Part shown: in pieces, positions 51,296 to 51,712 of the stretch
How positions within the stretch are numbered: position 1 is the first letter of the stretch
Layout of the letters: every line of letters begins with the position of its first letter
Source: Bdellovibrionia bacterium
GTDB taxonomy: Bacteria; Bdellovibrionota; Bdellovibrionia; Bdellovibrionales; JAUICD01
Length of the DNA stretch: 51,712 nt
Reading direction: 5' to 3'
NCBI GenBank assembly: GCA_030427965.1
Contig: JAUICD010000019.1
Location: 1-51,712 of the forward strand
Notes under the pieces: model-generated
What the model was told of the DNA's origin: nothing
Databases searched by the model: none
The model's input: the letters and a program-made list of their open reading frames with translations, nothing else
Position numbers and translations under genes: made by a program

Positions 51296-51712
51296 TTATT
51301 GAAGTTCGTGATTGTGTATTCCTATGTCGTGAAGGATAACATCACGGATTCCTTTTTTACAGATTTCACAGAAATTGGGACCCGAGTTCATAACACAGTT
51401 GTATCCAGGTTTGTGGCTTTTCCCAAAGTTTGAAATAGAGTCAGCATACCCACCTCTGTAGGCTCCGTAATTCCCAGGTTTCCAATCAGTTTCTGGAGTT
51501 GGAATAGGTGTTTCATCAGACACAAATTCTTCCCATTTCAACCAGTGGATTCCTGTTTCTGGTAAGAATACAATATTCTGAGACCAGGGTTCTTTGATGT
51601 TGGCTGCAAATTCGATTTCTGTGCGCCCACCCCCTTCATACTCTTCGTTGAGGCCAAAGTAGTGACCAAGTTCATGATAGAGGAGGTAAGAGAAATATGG
51701 GCTCTTTGCAGG
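51296..51712 (-). CDS. M64 (IgA-peptidase family) zinc metalloprotease, C-terminal part
   Basis: The open frame runs without a stop from the window end (51712) to TAA at 51296, 138 residues; the N-terminal part lies outside the window. By translating to the edge I read LLYHELGHYFGLNEEYEGGG, the zinc motif HExxH followed by the GLxxEY of peptidase family M64. Further on come AYRGGYADS, the NCVMNSGPNFCEICKKGI segment (Met-turn and C-terminal Cys pair) and a short end. Family members are secreted proteases. The fragment has no internal start with an SD; the apparent TTG at 51541 is inside the gene. Confidence 0.85.
   Translation of the reverse strand, partial: PAKSPYFSYLLYHELGHYFGLNEEYEGGGRTEIEFAANIKEPWSQNIVFLPETGIHWLKWEEFVSDETPIPTPETDWKPGNYGAYRGGYADSISNFGKSHKPGYNCVMNSGPNFCEICKKGIRDVILHDIGIHNHELQ

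Overview
The window suggests a moderately AT-rich, Gram-negative (diderm) bacterium. It encodes an apolipoprotein N-acyltransferase, a TolC-type outer-membrane factor, several C-terminal-Phe outer-membrane barrels and at least six lipoproteins. The mix fits the Bdellovibrionota and related predatory or environmental lineages: many secreted hydrolases and one-off exported proteins, a small secreted protein ending in a WMCWGDTS...CP pattern, PilZ and FecR/cyclase/response-regulator signalling, and few classical metabolic operons. That assignment is inference. TTG and GTG starts are common, and many were chosen here from Shine-Dalgarno (SD) spacing.

1-8100: CrcB/FluC, a PilZ membrane protein, a PAP2 phosphatase, a small Fis-type HTH protein, two secreted or anchored unknowns, and a coupled RDD-repeat protein plus rhomboid protease. 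8101-16929: PutA and a fumarylacetoacetate-hydrolase-family enzyme on the minus strand, then Hsp33, a FecR-like exported protein, a degenerate class III cyclase and an OmpR-type regulator. 16930-29000: an unexplained hairpin-rich stretch, a matrixin-like lipoprotein, a small coiled-coil protein, a secreted isochorismatase-fold protein, a Cys-rich 736-aa secreted protein, a coiled-coil/Hsp20 fusion, DUF4286, outer-membrane proteins and lipoproteins. Two copies of one long perfect palindrome (18590-18683 and 21806-21858) flank the isochorismatase-like and Cys-rich genes. 29017-39017: MutS2 and Lnt (overlapping), a zinc-ribbon membrane protein, a subtilase, a Slt-type lytic transglycosylase, a phospholipase C-like protein and a lipoprotein. 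39107-39367: a candidate structured RNA followed by tRNA-Leu(GAG) and a terminator.

39418-49264 is the most interesting part: a self-contained RiPP cluster in two divergent arms. The plus arm encodes a VKOR-like/thioredoxin membrane protein, an ATP-grasp macrocyclase of the graspetide (microviridin MvdC/D) type, and a 55-aa precursor with a Bacteroidota-style double-Gly leader and a 30-aa core carrying four Cys, three Asp and six Ser/Thr but no Lys. The minus arm encodes a C39-peptidase ABC exporter with degenerate cyclic-nucleotide-binding-like N-terminal domains, an HlyD adaptor, an outer-membrane barrel, a TolC-like factor and a duplicated-domain lipoprotein. The proposed route is side-chain ester cyclisation in the cytoplasm, leader removal and export through a dedicated tripartite channel, and disulfide formation by the VKOR/thioredoxin protein. 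The combination of grasp ligation with dedicated disulfide chemistry is not one I know as a described RiPP class.

49316-51712: a secreted unknown behind an operator-like palindrome, an NnrS-family protein, and the C-terminal part of an M64 (IgA-peptidase family) metalloprotease running off the window end.
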